DNA from: Paenibacillus amylolyticus
GTDB taxonomy: Bacteria; Bacillota; Bacilli; Paenibacillales; Paenibacillaceae
Reading direction: 5' to 3'
Length of the DNA: 64,000 nt
NCBI RefSeq assembly: GCF_001570725.1
Contig: NZ_BCNV01000001.1
Location: 3,162,001 to 3,226,000, forward strand
Shown here: positions 39,699-48,893 of the stretch, piece by piece
Numbering within the stretch: position 1 is the stretch's first letter
How the letters are laid out: each line of letters opens with the position of its first letter
Program-made: the position numbers and the translations under genes
The notes under the pieces: model-generated
Databases searched by the model: none
What the model saw: the letters and a program-made list of their open reading frames with translations, nothing else
What the model was told of the DNA's origin: nothing

Positions 39699-40004
39699 TC
39701 AGGTTCCCTCGCAGTTTGTAGGTTGGTTTTTTAGACCGACCGTACCCTGCAAAAGGTAAGCCTGGAAGAAATCATCGTGTACGTCCTTCGAATATTCATT
39801 CCAATCCCCTCTTTCGCAGAGTCAGCCGTTTTTTTGAAACCGGTTGGTGTACTCTACAAGGGGCGCTATGTGTATGAGAGATCGTAACGTTTCCAGATCG
39901 TCCTTGGGGAGATTGTCCTTCGGGAACTCATGGTATCCTGATCCTTTCTGTTCTGTTGTGGTTAGCTGTGCTTAGTTAAACTGAAAAATAACTACAATGC
40001 ATAA
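39699..40004. other. Non-coding gap, nothing recognised
   Basis: Upstream region of the YitT gene; no supported gene or known RNA seen. Confidence 0.4.
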
Positions 40005-40220
40005 GCTTGAACATTTAATTCTACACTTACCACTTCAATTGCAGTACCCTCTTTTGATCGCTTTTATCCCCGAATTTTTGGAATTCCATTTTCCCTCTGG
40101 GGAAAATCCGGCGATAGCTTATGCTTCCGAAGCTTTCTTTCAGAAAGCTTTCAGGCGAACACTTCGCTTCTACAGATGGGTTCTGCACTCTTCGTTCCTG
40201 TGTAAATTGTAAATCCAACT
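40005..40220. repeat. Dispersed long-hairpin repeat, copy 4
   Basis: TACAC (40022-40026) pairs with GTGTA (40200-40204). GCAGTACCC (40041-40049) pairs with GGGTTCTGC (40178-40186), a different stem sequence from copies 1-3. Core TTTTATCCCCGAATTTTTGG is shared with copy 1. The copy carries an additional internal hairpin AAGCTTTCT / AGAAAGCTT (near 40130-40150). Confidence 0.75.
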
Positions 40221-40597
40221 TACAGCAGTTGCAAGTTCATTCAGTTTAATCACCAAAGCTAACTTGCTTGTTCTTCTATTATATAACACCAACGTGACCG
40301 GGTCTAAACAGCAGACCCATCAAAAACAGGCATAAAGCAGCCTCTGGACTGCTCCAGCAGTCATACGGCAACACCAGGATAAGCAATGCTTGCTAATGGT
40401 GCAACCTGCTCCTTTATACTATGACCAAAGCTTCCAAAAATAACTGTCAGTCACCCAACTGTGACAAATCGGGGCCTTTTTTTATTTTCTTGCGCTTTTT
40501 AAAGGAATCATTTTCCCTTCGCACATACACTATAGCAAACGTAATCGGCTTTATTCTTTGTCCAGCTCAGACGTTTCCAGACTTACTCTGCTGTTTA
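40221..40597. other. Non-coding gap with small hairpins
   Basis: Contains short inverted repeats (CACCA/TGGTG near 40375-40403; TGTCA/TGACA near 40445-40465, followed by GGGGCCTTTTTTT). The second could be a terminator for an unrecognised small RNA. No gene seen. Confidence 0.3.
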
Positions 40598-40606
40598 TGG
40601 TATAAT
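40598..40606 (+). promoter_or_regulatory. Extended -10 promoter of the TIR-like operon
   Basis: TGGTATAAT, an extended -10 box 42 bp before ATG 40648; no clear -35. Confidence 0.55.
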
Positions 40607-40647
40607 ATAACAATTGAATCCCACTACCGTTTAAGCGAGGCGGATTG

Positions 40648-41685
40648 ATGAAAACGTTAAAGCCAAGAGTCTTTATTGGCTGCTCGCTGGAAGCGAAGCC
40701 GATTGCAGCCGCAGTACACGAAAACTTACGTTTTTCAGCCGAAGTTACCCCTTGGTACTCCGGAGTTTTTAATCCAAGCAGCTATACGATGGACGACCTG
40801 GAAACAGAAGTTCGTACGACAGACTTCGCCATTTTTATTTTTCATCCGGATGATATATCCAAAATTCGTGGGAAGTACTACGCGTCGGTCCGGGATAATA
40901 CAATGCTTGAAATGGGTCTGTTTATGGGCCGTCTGGGACGAAAGCGTATTTTTTTCATTCTTCCTGAAGATATTACGGACATCAAGGACACGACCAAGGT
41001 CGAAGGATTGCGTATGCCTACAGATCTGCTGGGATTAAATCCACTCGTGTATGAAATCCGTTCTGATGGAAAATGGGCGCCAGCCGTGTCCGTGGCATGT
41101 TCCAAAATCGCAGACAGTATTGAGGAACAGGGACGCTGGAGTGATCCAGAATTGGAGAACATCATTGAGAAGCATAAACGTACTGAGGGAGAAGCAAGGT
41201 TACAACTGCTCAAGTTGCTGCGGTTCTTTAGGGAATTGCTGCGTACCCGCAAAGCAGATGCCAAGATGCTGGAGCGAATGAGTGATGCCCTGCGTACCGC
41301 CTTTGTCTCTCATCCTCCATTTGCCGTACGTGGCACAGCCATATACCGTACAGATGACAGTGGTTATATCGAGCAATTATGTGGTAATGTTGGAGAACCG
41401 GGAAGAAAGTATGACTTGTCCGCTAACGACGACAAACCACCGGATGATCCCAAGCGCATCCTGGTGATTGATTCTTACCGGGAGAACAAGATCAAGATCA
41501 ATCTCTATGATGATTACCTTGAGAAAGAATATCTGCTATGCTATCCTGTAGCCAAGAGGTATGTAATCACCGTTCACATTATTGGACATATTGAAGCGGA
41601 TGAGGCGGTATTTCAGCAGATTGACCTGCAGAATCGTCAACTGTTCAACGCCATCAACGATTTGTTAGGAGGCGAACCGGAATGA
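40648..41685 (+). CDS. TIR-like (CAP12-type) nucleotide-binding protein with GAF-like C-terminal domain
   Basis: 345-aa protein. Residues 5-160 match the predicted nucleotide-binding TIR-like fold also found in CBASS Cap12 and Pycsar TIR effectors: RVFIGCSLEAKPIAAAVHEN, EVTPWYSGVFNP, TTDFAIFIFHPDD, then DNTMLEMGLFMGRLGRKRIF, whose Glu is the expected NADase residue. A charged helix (about 165-215) leads to a domain (about 220-345) with GAF-like layout (RILVIDSYRENK...YLLCYPVA...VITVHIIGHIEADEAV). Known relatives destroy NAD when triggered by a second messenger. No cyclase gene is adjacent, so this copy may sense its ligand through its own C-terminal domain. TTG 40645 is an alternative start; ATG 40648 sits better behind AGGCGG. 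Confidence 0.75.
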   Translation: MKTLKPRVFIGCSLEAKPIAAAVHENLRFSAEVTPWYSGVFNPSSYTMDDLETEVRTTDFAIFIFHPDDISKIRGKYYASVRDNTMLEMGLFMGRLGRKRIFFILPEDITDIKDTTKVEGLRMPTDLLGLNPLVYEIRSDGKWAPAVSVACSKIADSIEEQGRWSDPELENIIEKHKRTEGEARLQLLKLLRFFRELLRTRKADAKMLERMSDALRTAFVSHPPFAVRGTAIYRTDDSGYIEQLCGNVGEPGRKYDLSANDDKPPDDPKRILVIDSYRENKIKINLYDDYLEKEYLLCYPVAKRYVITVHIIGHIEADEAVFQQIDLQNRQLFNAINDLLGGEPE

Positions 41686-41915
41686 AACCGGAAACGAAAA
41701 AAATAAGCAAGCGCTGGGGCAGCGAAAAAAAGGTACGCCTCAGTTCTGCGCCCGAATCATCACGACCGGTTCCGGAACCTAAGGAAGAAGATCGTTTCCA
41801 CAAGCCGGCCGTACCGCTAACGACCATTGGGCCCTCCCTGAAGGGCAAGGAAAGACCTTATAAGGTCATCCTTGAAAAAGAGGCGTTCTACGAAAAGCCT
41901 CAATATCTTGCATAA
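41682..41915 (+). CDS. Small basic protein overlapping the TIR-like gene
   Basis: 77-aa Lys/Pro/Glu-rich protein (MKPETKKISKRWGSEKKVRL ... KERPYKVILEKEAFYE), probably disordered in its N-terminal half. Its ATG overlaps the TIR gene's stop (ATGA), with GGAGG upstream inside the TIR gene, so the two are translationally coupled; a terminator follows. Not recognised. The coupling suggests a partner, regulator or antitoxin-like role, but that is inference. Confidence 0.7.
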   Translation: MKPETKKISKRWGSEKKVRLSSAPESSRPVPEPKEEDRFHKPAVPLTTIGPSLKGKERPYKVILEKEAFYEKPQYLA

Positions 41916-41963
41916 TTCCTGAACACATCATCAAGCCTGCCGCTGAATCGGCAGTATTCCATA

Positions 41964-41993
41964 GGCCCCGCCGCCCAAGGCAGGGGCTTTTTT
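41964..41993 (+). terminator. Terminator of the TIR-like operon
   Basis: GCCCCGCC / GGCAGGGGC stem with one bulge, followed by TTTTTT. Confidence 0.85.
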
Positions 41994-42379
41994 GTTGCTC
42001 ATTTTCGCTTAAATAAATGCTTTCTCTAGTTGTCATAGCGTCATCGTATGACGGTAAGCCTTCATGACTCATTATTGATACTTTGTCGCTTTATTTCATT
42101 GCTTGTAATTACTTCTGTAGCAGACTATATTGCATAAAGTTCATGTGGTTTATGGCCTTAGGTTTCCTGCAAAACCCATAAATTATACCTAATTTTGGAG
42201 TGGCTTGTCCTTAAATCCCTAGCTTCATTCACTATCTGTACCTTTAGGAAAATGCGGTAATGTGTGCTTCCAATATTTCTCGGTTGTATTGTGTATCTCC
42301 ATTACATATATTGATTATAATATAGGAACACATGTTCTGTAAATATAAAATTCCAATTAAAGGTTAAGGAAGTGAACAT
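41994..42379. other. AT-rich upstream region of the 42.4 kb gene
   Basis: No gene seen. It ends with TTGATTATAATATAGG (about 42310) and AAGGAAGTG before the next ATG, consistent with a promoter and ribosome site. Confidence 0.4.
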
Positions 42380-42763
42380 ATGACATCCTCAACTTCCGCC
42401 CCATCCCCTGCGGATGAAGACCATCGTCTGATTAAAGGTCTGGTTGTGCGCACGCTTTTGCTCGATGTACTTGAACGAGATATTCGCACACTGGATACGC
42501 TGCTACTGAAGATGCCTGAAGTCTACATTCTGTCGCTGACCCGCATTCAGAACAATGTGCTCAAGGAGATGCTGGGTCTTCGCAAACAGATGAGAACTCG
42601 CGGTGTCAAAGTACTGGAAGAGAAACGGGAAGCCGAGGGTATCGAAACACTGTATATGTGCAGGGGTTATTGGCAACGGTTCTATATGCTGTGGACATTT
42701 GCACGCAATGAGGTCAAAAAAGAGCTGAGTCGCCATCTGCAGATGGATCTGACGCAAACGTGA
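42380..42763 (+). CDS. Conserved hypothetical helical protein, 127 aa
   Basis: Soluble, mostly helical protein with a low-complexity N terminus and a Leu/Arg-rich core (LIKGLVVRTLLLDVLERDIR, NNVLKEMLGLRKQMRTRGVK, WQRFYMLWTFARNEVKKELS). No membrane segment or motif recognised. ATG 42380 has AAGGAAGTG upstream. I do not know the family. Confidence 0.65.
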   Translation: MTSSTSAPSPADEDHRLIKGLVVRTLLLDVLERDIRTLDTLLLKMPEVYILSLTRIQNNVLKEMLGLRKQMRTRGVKVLEEKREAEGIETLYMCRGYWQRFYMLWTFARNEVKKELSRHLQMDLTQT

Positions 42764-42949
42764 TGAACATGATTTAGCTTGCGTCTTGATCCTGCCGCGA
42801 AAAACCGTTCATACTTTCTCCATACAAAAGGGTTGAACGGGTTGACCATGGCATGCTGTGTTCATTAAGATGGAGAAGACATACCCAACCATTCCAATCC
42901 GGGAAAAGGATATGTTCTCAATGTCTTATCAATCAAGGAGCTGTACTTT

Positions 42950-43918
42950 ATGGAACCCCATTCGAATTCTTTATCGATGTCACAAAATAATACAAAGCAA
43001 CATCCTCTTGTAGCAGCAGATGTAACCGAACTGATCGGCCAGACACCTGCAGTTAAACTGAACCGACTCACAGGCAGCGACTCCGCTGACGTATACGTGA
43101 AACTGGAATACTTCAACCCGAGTGGCAGCGTCAAAGACCGTGCCGCCTATAACCTGATCGTTCAGGCTGAACGTGCGGGACACTTGCTCCCTGGTGCTAC
43201 CATTATCGAACCAACCAGCGGCAATACGGGCATAGGTCTTGCGATGAATGCCGCCGCCAAAGGATATAAAGCCATTCTGATTATGCCGGACAACATGTCT
43301 AAGGAACGCATCAACATTCTGAAAGCCTATGGCGCAGATGTGGTGCTCACGCCTGCTGCGGAGCGGATGCCTGGTGCGATTCGCAAAGCGAAAGAACTTC
43401 AGGCAGACATTCCGGGCAGCTTCATTCCCCAGCAATTCGAGAATCAGGCGAACCCGGACATTCACCGGATTACGACAGCTCCCGAGATTATGCAGCAGAT
43501 GGAAGGCAGGCTGGACGCCTTCATCGCGACGGCGGGAACTGGCGGAACCATTACCGGGACGGGAGAAGAACTGCGCAAGCAGTTACCCGATATCCGTATC
43601 TATGCGGTGGAGCCCAAAGGGTCTCCGGTGTTGTCCGGTGGCGAGCCTGGACCACACAAGCTCGTCGGTACAAGTCCGGGGTTCATTCCGGACATCCTGA
43701 ATACCGACGTATGGGATGCCATCATCCAGGTGTCCGATGAGGACGCACTGGATACGATGCGGCAGCTTGCTGCCCGGGAAGGGCTGTTGCTCGGCCCTTC
43801 CTCTGGCGCTTCGGTGTGGGCCTCTCTTCGCATCGCGAAGGAACTGGGGCCGGGGCACCGCGTGCTCTGCATTGCGCCGGATACCGGGGAACGGTATCTG
43901 AGCATGGGTATTTTTTAA
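42950..43918 (+). CDS. cysK: Cysteine synthase (O-acetylserine sulfhydrylase family)
   Basis: 322-aa PLP enzyme making cysteine from O-acetylserine and sulfide. The PLP lysine is in NPSGSVKDRAAYN, the phosphate/substrate loop is EPTSGNTGIGLAMN, the glycine-rich PLP-phosphate loop is TAGTGGTITGTGEEL, and the C-terminal GPSSGASVW is present. ATG 42950 follows AAGGAG at about 10 nt. The N terminus is about 15 residues longer than usual (Ser/Asn/Gln-rich). A related cystathionine-beta-synthase-type activity cannot be excluded by sequence alone. Confidence 0.93.
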   Translation: MEPHSNSLSMSQNNTKQHPLVAADVTELIGQTPAVKLNRLTGSDSADVYVKLEYFNPSGSVKDRAAYNLIVQAERAGHLLPGATIIEPTSGNTGIGLAMNAAAKGYKAILIMPDNMSKERINILKAYGADVVLTPAAERMPGAIRKAKELQADIPGSFIPQQFENQANPDIHRITTAPEIMQQMEGRLDAFIATAGTGGTITGTGEELRKQLPDIRIYAVEPKGSPVLSGGEPGPHKLVGTSPGFIPDILNTDVWDAIIQVSDEDALDTMRQLAAREGLLLGPSSGASVWASLRIAKELGPGHRVLCIAPDTGERYLSMGIF

Positions 43919-43943
43919 CACAGCTAGAATCTATACACATCAA

Positions 43944-43993
43944 AAAGGGGCTTCCATGTCCCATAAGTCATACGGATGACAGATGCCCTTCTT
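43944..43993 (+). terminator. Terminator after cysK
   Basis: Imperfect stem AAGGGGC...TGTC / GACA...GCCCTT, followed by CTTT. Confidence 0.6.
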
Positions 43994-44306
43994 TAATAGC
44001 GCTCATTTCATTTAGTGTTCATTTAGCGTTCATTGGTTCTAATGAACCTGACACACGCTATTCGCTCCTATTTGCGCAGGTCTGACGTGTAACGAATCAC
44101 AGCGAGGTTATTTCTCCAAATTCGGTCGATTTACAGGCTTACAAGCTATTTTCGCCGGGATAACGTTACTGAGATTCGTTAGAATTTACATTACTTCATT
44201 ATCACTCTAATAAGGTGCGGTAGGTTCGTTAGAATGTTGGAGCGATTGGAAGCGAGGGAAATCCTCGAAAAAAGGGAAGAGAAGTACATTGAAGGAACCA
44301 TCAAAA
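43994..44306. other. Non-coding gap, nothing recognised
   Basis: Short direct repeats of TTCGTTAGAAT occur (near 44176 and 44226), but there is no gene or known RNA. Confidence 0.35.
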
Positions 44307-44360
44307 CAAAAAAAGCTCTTGCTCACATACGGATGGTGAATCCGCAGAGAACAAGAACTT
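44307..44360 (-). terminator. Terminator of the DinG-like helicase gene
   Basis: AAGTTCTTG...GCGGATTCACCATCCGT...CAAGAGCTT hairpin, followed by seven T on the minus strand. Confidence 0.75.
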
Positions 44361-44417
44361 ATTTTGGCAAGAAACCTTATCATCAAAAACAAAGCAAGAA
44401 CATTTAACGTAAGCTGG

Positions 44418-46400
44418 TTAGTGTGTCAGGGTTGTCCATTCCACACCTTCGGGAAGCAGGGCCGCAATGCGGTCTTTGGCTTCCTTTTTGGTATACAGCG
44501 ATTCATCAAGAATGACCGCAGAACCGGAATCCGTGCTTGTCCGAATCAGACGTCCGAGACCTTGCTTCACACGCAGGAGCATATACGGAAGATCGATCTC
44601 TTCGTATGGTGCTGCCGACGCACTGCGTTTTGCATTAAAGACAGGGTCCTGTGGTGGATACGGAAGCGACCAGATCATGACATTGGATAATGACGGACCT
44701 GGAACGTCCAGTCCTTCCCACAGATTAACGGAGCACAGCACACTCTCCTCATCCTGCTGGAACGCCGCGATCAGATCACTGATCTCCCGGTCACCCTCAT
44801 ACATAAAGCGCAATCCTTCTGCTTCAGGTACATGAACGATGTCTTGCTTAAACGCACGCAATTCCTCCATTGTACGGAATAGAATCAGTGCACGTCCTCC
44901 ACTCTCCTGGAGCATGGACACGGCGTCTTGCAAGCGATTTTCGTTCTCCGGGTGACCTGGAACAGCTTCATCTGTAATTTTCATCTGCATTTTGTCCGCA
45001 TAATCATATGGGGAAGCAACCGAGAACGATACAAAGTCTTCAATCCCCAGGCTGTCCGCGACATAACGGAATGAACTATCCACAGATAACGTTGCAGAGG
45101 AGAACACGATGGGAATACCTGTATTAAACACACGCTCGTTCAGAATTTCCTTCACTGTACGCGGCATAATCGATAATGTCGTCTCGTCTTCGCTTTCTTC
45201 CGCCCAGCAGATGTACCCATCTTCCTTACGGAACAAGGCAAGTGCGGTCTGAATCATGTCCAGATGTTCTTCCACGACACGCATCTGATAACCATCCAAC
45301 GAGAACAATCCGCTCTCAAATACCAACTCTTCACCGATCGCGTCCAGCACACTGGTCAGACGTTCAATCTCACGCAGCAGCGGCGGCTCTACCCGAACTT
45401 CCTTCCGTTCCGATCCCGGAATCGCCACCGTATACGTATCCAGCAATGCAAACAGTCGCTCACTGCTCTCAATCGCTTCATCCACACGCTCCGCGAGGGA
45501 TTCACGAATCTCGCCTTCCAATAGACGGGTTACGAGTTCCTCGAAGATGCGGTGTTTCAGTTTGTAGCTTAATGCGTTCAGGGCTGCTTCTTCCAGCAAA
45601 TGTCCTTCATCAAATACAACCGAGCTGTGATCAGGCAGCAGTGGTAATTGTCCCTCACGTTTGCGCGCATCATAGGTCCACACATGCTCCATGTAGTAAT
45701 CATGGGAACAGATGATGATGTCTTTGGAACGACGGTAATGGTCACGCGACAGCGTCAGGCCGCAGCGTTGTCTTTTTGGACAAACAAAACAATCCTGGAA
45801 CGGGTCCCAGTTGATTTTGTTCCACTGGCGATCGTTCAGATGTGGATACTGCTTGCGGTCGCCATACGGATGGAAAGCCTGAAGTGTACCCGGCGTGTTC
45901 ACAAAATCCGGCAGACTCTCATGCACTTCTTCAATAACAGGCGCATCCTCATCTGCAAATCGCACCGCACTTAATTTGTTCAGACAGACGTATTGGTCCG
46001 GTGACTTGCCCAGACGTGCGTCCACTTCCAAGTCCAAATGCGCAGCCAGCTTCGCAATATCTCCGCCGGGCTTCACAAGCTGTTCAATCAAGGACTCATC
46101 GGCACAGGCGATCACCGCCGGTTTGCCAGTATAACGTGCATAACAGACCGCGTAGAGCAGATAGACTAACGTCTTGCCTGTTCCGACACCGGCCTCCGCC
46201 ATAATGGTCTTTTTATCTCCATAGGCCCGTTCGAGCTGGTACGCCATAAAAATCTGTTCATCCCGTACCTCGAAGCCGGACTCTGGCAAAATATCGTAAA
46301 AAACATCGGCAACCCATTCTCCCAGACGGGATACAAAAGGTTCAGCCGGATCATATGCAAAAGGATAACGTTGTGTAGACAATCCTAGGTCAGCCTCCAT
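44418..46400 (-). CDS. dinG: DinG/XPD-type ATP-dependent DNA helicase
   Basis: 660-aa superfamily 2 helicase. Walker A is AEAGVGTGKTLVY, the DEAH variant is VVFDEGHLLEEAA, and helicase motifs V-VI are VNLWEGLDVPGPSLS and LLRVKQGLGRLIRT. Cysteines in DQYVCLNK and DCFVCPKRQRCGL form the XPD-like 4Fe-4S cluster. It lacks the N-terminal exonuclease domain of Bacillus DinG and so resembles E. coli YoaA/DinG. Likely acts on damaged or stalled DNA. ATG 46400 is preceded by AGAGGA. The exact subfamily (DinG or YoaA) is open. Confidence 0.9.
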   Translation of the reverse strand: MEADLGLSTQRYPFAYDPAEPFVSRLGEWVADVFYDILPESGFEVRDEQIFMAYQLERAYGDKKTIMAEAGVGTGKTLVYLLYAVCYARYTGKPAVIACADESLIEQLVKPGGDIAKLAAHLDLEVDARLGKSPDQYVCLNKLSAVRFADEDAPVIEEVHESLPDFVNTPGTLQAFHPYGDRKQYPHLNDRQWNKINWDPFQDCFVCPKRQRCGLTLSRDHYRRSKDIIICSHDYYMEHVWTYDARKREGQLPLLPDHSSVVFDEGHLLEEAALNALSYKLKHRIFEELVTRLLEGEIRESLAERVDEAIESSERLFALLDTYTVAIPGSERKEVRVEPPLLREIERLTSVLDAIGEELVFESGLFSLDGYQMRVVEEHLDMIQTALALFRKEDGYICWAEESEDETTLSIMPRTVKEILNERVFNTGIPIVFSSATLSVDSSFRYVADSLGIEDFVSFSVASPYDYADKMQMKITDEAVPGHPENENRLQDAVSMLQESGGRALILFRTMEELRAFKQDIVHVPEAEGLRFMYEGDREISDLIAAFQQDEESVLCSVNLWEGLDVPGPSLSNVMIWSLPYPPQDPVFNAKRSASAAPYEEIDLPYMLLRVKQGLGRLIRTSTDSGSAVILDESLYTKKEAKDRIAALLPEGVEWTTLTH

Positions 46401-46569
46401 TCTTAGACGCGGTCCTCTTTCATTTTCCGTTCAAAAAAGGCCGCAGGGCAAAAGTTAATTATCTCACGTCATGAGGTAGGTGACAAGCTTTTTTTACTGC
46501 GCTATATCCCTAGAACCTGCATGAAGGCAAAAATATATCAAATCATATCATTAGTTAAGAAGGCGAACC

Positions 46570-46722
46570 ATGTATCACCATTCTGCACAACCTGAGCATT
46601 CCCCAGACGCGGCACCGCAGAAGCGTAAGAACGGAACGGATTGGCAAGACTCACCCCATCACAGACAAGCAATGAACGAGGTATCTAAAAAGTGGTGGAG
46701 TACGATTTACTACGTTTCCTAA
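46570..46722 (+). CDS. Small hypothetical protein, 50 aa
   Basis: Short frame of hydrophilic, His/Lys-rich residues ending KKWWSTIYYVS. GAAGGCG lies just before ATG 46570. No family recognised. Coding is plausible but not proven; it lies between the divergent helicase and pectate lyase genes. Confidence 0.4.
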   Translation: MYHHSAQPEHSPDAAPQKRKNGTDWQDSPHHRQAMNEVSKKWWSTIYYVS

Positions 46723-47117
46723 ACAGCCTTGGCTAGGAAGTGGCTTGATGCAGCTGCTACCGTAGCTTTTCATGTATACATGGACACTTTGCTCCATTTA
46801 TATATAAGCGTTTCCCTTTCCATTGGATTATTGCGAAGTTCATTTCGGTGGATCAAGGGTATGTCTCATGTCTTTTTGTTGGAAAAGAAGGCCTCTCTAC
46901 GTTCAATTCGGAGGATTGGTCGTTAAATAAGGGCTATCAACTGATGACAGGATTATGCGCCACCTGTGGATCAGACTCCGTTTGATGGTGCAATGCCTGA
47001 TGTACCCGGCCCTGAAGCTCATGTGATCAAATGATTATTGATGATAACGCTTACAACATTTACCATGAACCTGTGCCACACGAATTCCATATCCCATTTG
47101 ACCAAGGAGGTCTTGTA
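46723..47117. other. Intergenic gap before the pectate lyase; possible decayed coding sequence
   Basis: One plus-strand frame (about 46757-46986, ending LCATCGSDSV) reads like protein but has no start codon, and the other frames are interrupted. No function is assigned. AAGGAGG at 47104-47110 serves the next gene. Confidence 0.3.
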
Positions 47118-48479
47118 ATGAAATTATTCCCATCCACATCTACTCATGCATCTGTACGATCCGAACGTTCACTGAAATCGAAAATGGCCCAGATCTGTCT
47201 GAGCGCCGCGTTCCCACTATTATTGATTGGTGGTGGATCAGCTGGTGCTGAAGAGCTGATGGAGAGCAGCTTGCAAAATTCCTCTGAATCGGTGGCGACT
47301 TCGAATATCACACTTGCTGCTGGTGATCTGTATGTATCTCCTGGCGGCTCTGCCAGTAATCCAGGAACCATCAACAGTCCAACGTCACTGGCTAACGCCT
47401 TGACCCAGATCGCACCAGGCAAAACAATCTATCTACGCGGCGGAACCTACAGTTTCTCCCAGACCATTACCATTGAACGAGGCAACAGCGGCACATCCGG
47501 ACAACGTAAAAACCTGGTGGCCTATGGATCGGAAAAACCGGTCTTTGATTTCTCAGCACAATCCTTCGCTTCTACCAATCGTGGACTGCAAATGTTTGGA
47601 GACTACTGGCTCGTCAAAGGACTTGAGGTTAAGGGTGCAGGCGATAACGGCATCTTCATCGGGGGCAGCTATAACCGCCTGGAGCAGATCGAAGCTCATC
47701 ACAACCGGGATACGGGGATTCAAATGGGACGTTATGCCTCCACAGCCGCCAAGAGTGAATGGCCTTCATATAACGAAGTAATCCGTTCCTACTCCCACAA
47801 CAACTATGACCCGGATGATGGCGAGGATGCAGACGGTTTTGCCGCCAAACTGACTGTTGGCCCGGGCAACGTCTTCGACGGCTGCATTGCCGCCTATAAC
47901 GTGGACGATGGCTGGGATCTGTATAGTAAAACGGATACAGGCGCCATCGGCGCGGTCACGATCCGTAACAGCATCGCCTACGCCAATGGGGCAACGGCAG
48001 ACGGTACTTCCACCTCCAACAGCGATGGCAACGGCTTCAAGCTCGGCGGCGAGAAGATTGCAGTGAATCATATTGTGGAGAACAGCATTGCGTTTAATAA
48101 TAAAAAGCACGGCTTCACCTACAACAGCAATCCCGGTTCGATCCAGATGAAAAATAACACCTCCTGGAACAATGGGCAAAGCAACTTTGCCTTTGATGTA
48201 GGCACCCACATCTTCACCAACAACCTGTCCTTCCAAGGCGGCGCCAGTGACAAAACCAGCGGAACCGACGTCAGCAGCACCAACGTCTGGTGGAAAAACA
48301 AAAAAAGCGAGAACGCCAAAGGCCTGCTCGCCAGCGCAGCCGACTTTGTCTCCCTCGTACCTTCGGTAACGCGTAGCGCGGACGGTACGCCTGTCTTGGG
48401 TAATTTTCTGAAGCTTGCGAACGGTAGTGATTTGGTTGGTTCAGGTACTCCAGCGGGTACGAATATTGGTGCGCGGTAG
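47118..48479 (+). CDS. Secreted pectate lyase, polysaccharide lyase family 9
   Basis: 453-aa exported enzyme cleaving polygalacturonate by beta-elimination. A signal-like hydrophobic segment (AQICLSAAFPLLLIGGGSAG) is followed by a right-handed parallel beta-helix from about residue 70. Calcium and catalytic residues sit in PDDGEDADGFAAK, matching PL9 (clustered Asp and a Lys base), and KTIYLRGGTYSFS opens the helix domain. ATG 47118 is chosen because AAGGAGG precedes it by 7 nt; the frame is open further upstream. Fits a plant-associated or soil saprophytic lifestyle. Confidence 0.9.
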   Translation: MKLFPSTSTHASVRSERSLKSKMAQICLSAAFPLLLIGGGSAGAEELMESSLQNSSESVATSNITLAAGDLYVSPGGSASNPGTINSPTSLANALTQIAPGKTIYLRGGTYSFSQTITIERGNSGTSGQRKNLVAYGSEKPVFDFSAQSFASTNRGLQMFGDYWLVKGLEVKGAGDNGIFIGGSYNRLEQIEAHHNRDTGIQMGRYASTAAKSEWPSYNEVIRSYSHNNYDPDDGEDADGFAAKLTVGPGNVFDGCIAAYNVDDGWDLYSKTDTGAIGAVTIRNSIAYANGATADGTSTSNSDGNGFKLGGEKIAVNHIVENSIAFNNKKHGFTYNSNPGSIQMKNNTSWNNGQSNFAFDVGTHIFTNNLSFQGGASDKTSGTDVSSTNVWWKNKKSENAKGLLASAADFVSLVPSVTRSADGTPVLGNFLKLANGSDLVGSGTPAGTNIGAR

Positions 48480-48510
48480 GTGGTAGGTAATAAGATAAAG
48501 GAATAAAAGC

Positions 48511-48564
48511 AAAATCCCCTCCCCCATGCCAGCCTGATCGGTGGTAATGGAGAAGGGGATTTTT
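48511..48564. terminator. Bidirectional terminator after the pectate lyase
   Basis: AAAATCCCCT / AGGGGATTTTT arms around a 30-nt loop between convergent genes. Confidence 0.75.
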
Positions 48565-48611
48565 GAATTGCTGTGTATTGTCTGCCTCTGGCTTATGAAG
48601 TAGGTAGAAAC

Positions 48612-48893
48612 TCACGGTTTGGCTAAAAGCTCAATCATCAGTCTGCCGCCTGTGCGAAAACCTTGCTCAAACGCCGCTTCCACATACATGGATGTGGACT
48701 GTCCGATCAAGTCGATCAGTTGTTCCAAAGCATCATATTCGTTCTCGCTAAGCTGTGTTTTGTAGTCCTGCATCAGGTCCGATATCTGGCGATTGATCTC
48801 CTGATATTCAGCTTGCTCAGGATGAATCGACTCGTCCAACCGCAGGTTTCCGTGAAACAAATCCTCGATCAGGTTTGACATGTTATTATTCAT
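48612..48893 (-). CDS. Small helical protein (DUF6809-like)
   Basis: 93-aa acidic helical protein (LIEDLFHGNLRLDESIHPEQ, LSENEYDALEQLIDLIGQST, YVEAAFEQGFRTGGRLMIEL). The pattern resembles the small DUF6809 family, from memory. ATG 48893 has GAGGTGA about 10 nt upstream. Function unknown; members often lie near mobile or accessory DNA. Confidence 0.65.
   Translation of the reverse strand: MNNNMSNLIEDLFHGNLRLDESIHPEQAEYQEINRQISDLMQDYKTQLSENEYDALEQLIDLIGQSTSMYVEAAFEQGFRTGGRLMIELLAKP

Noticed and set aside
44418..46400. DinG-like helicase considered as a component of the neighbouring defence island
   Set aside because: Base composition is core-like, it has its own terminator, and it lies 3 kb away across a pectate lyase and other genes; an ordinary chromosomal helicase is likelier.
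46729..46926. 65-codon frame before the pectate lyase
   Set aside because: No ribosome site; composition looks like a frame shadow of a decayed sequence.
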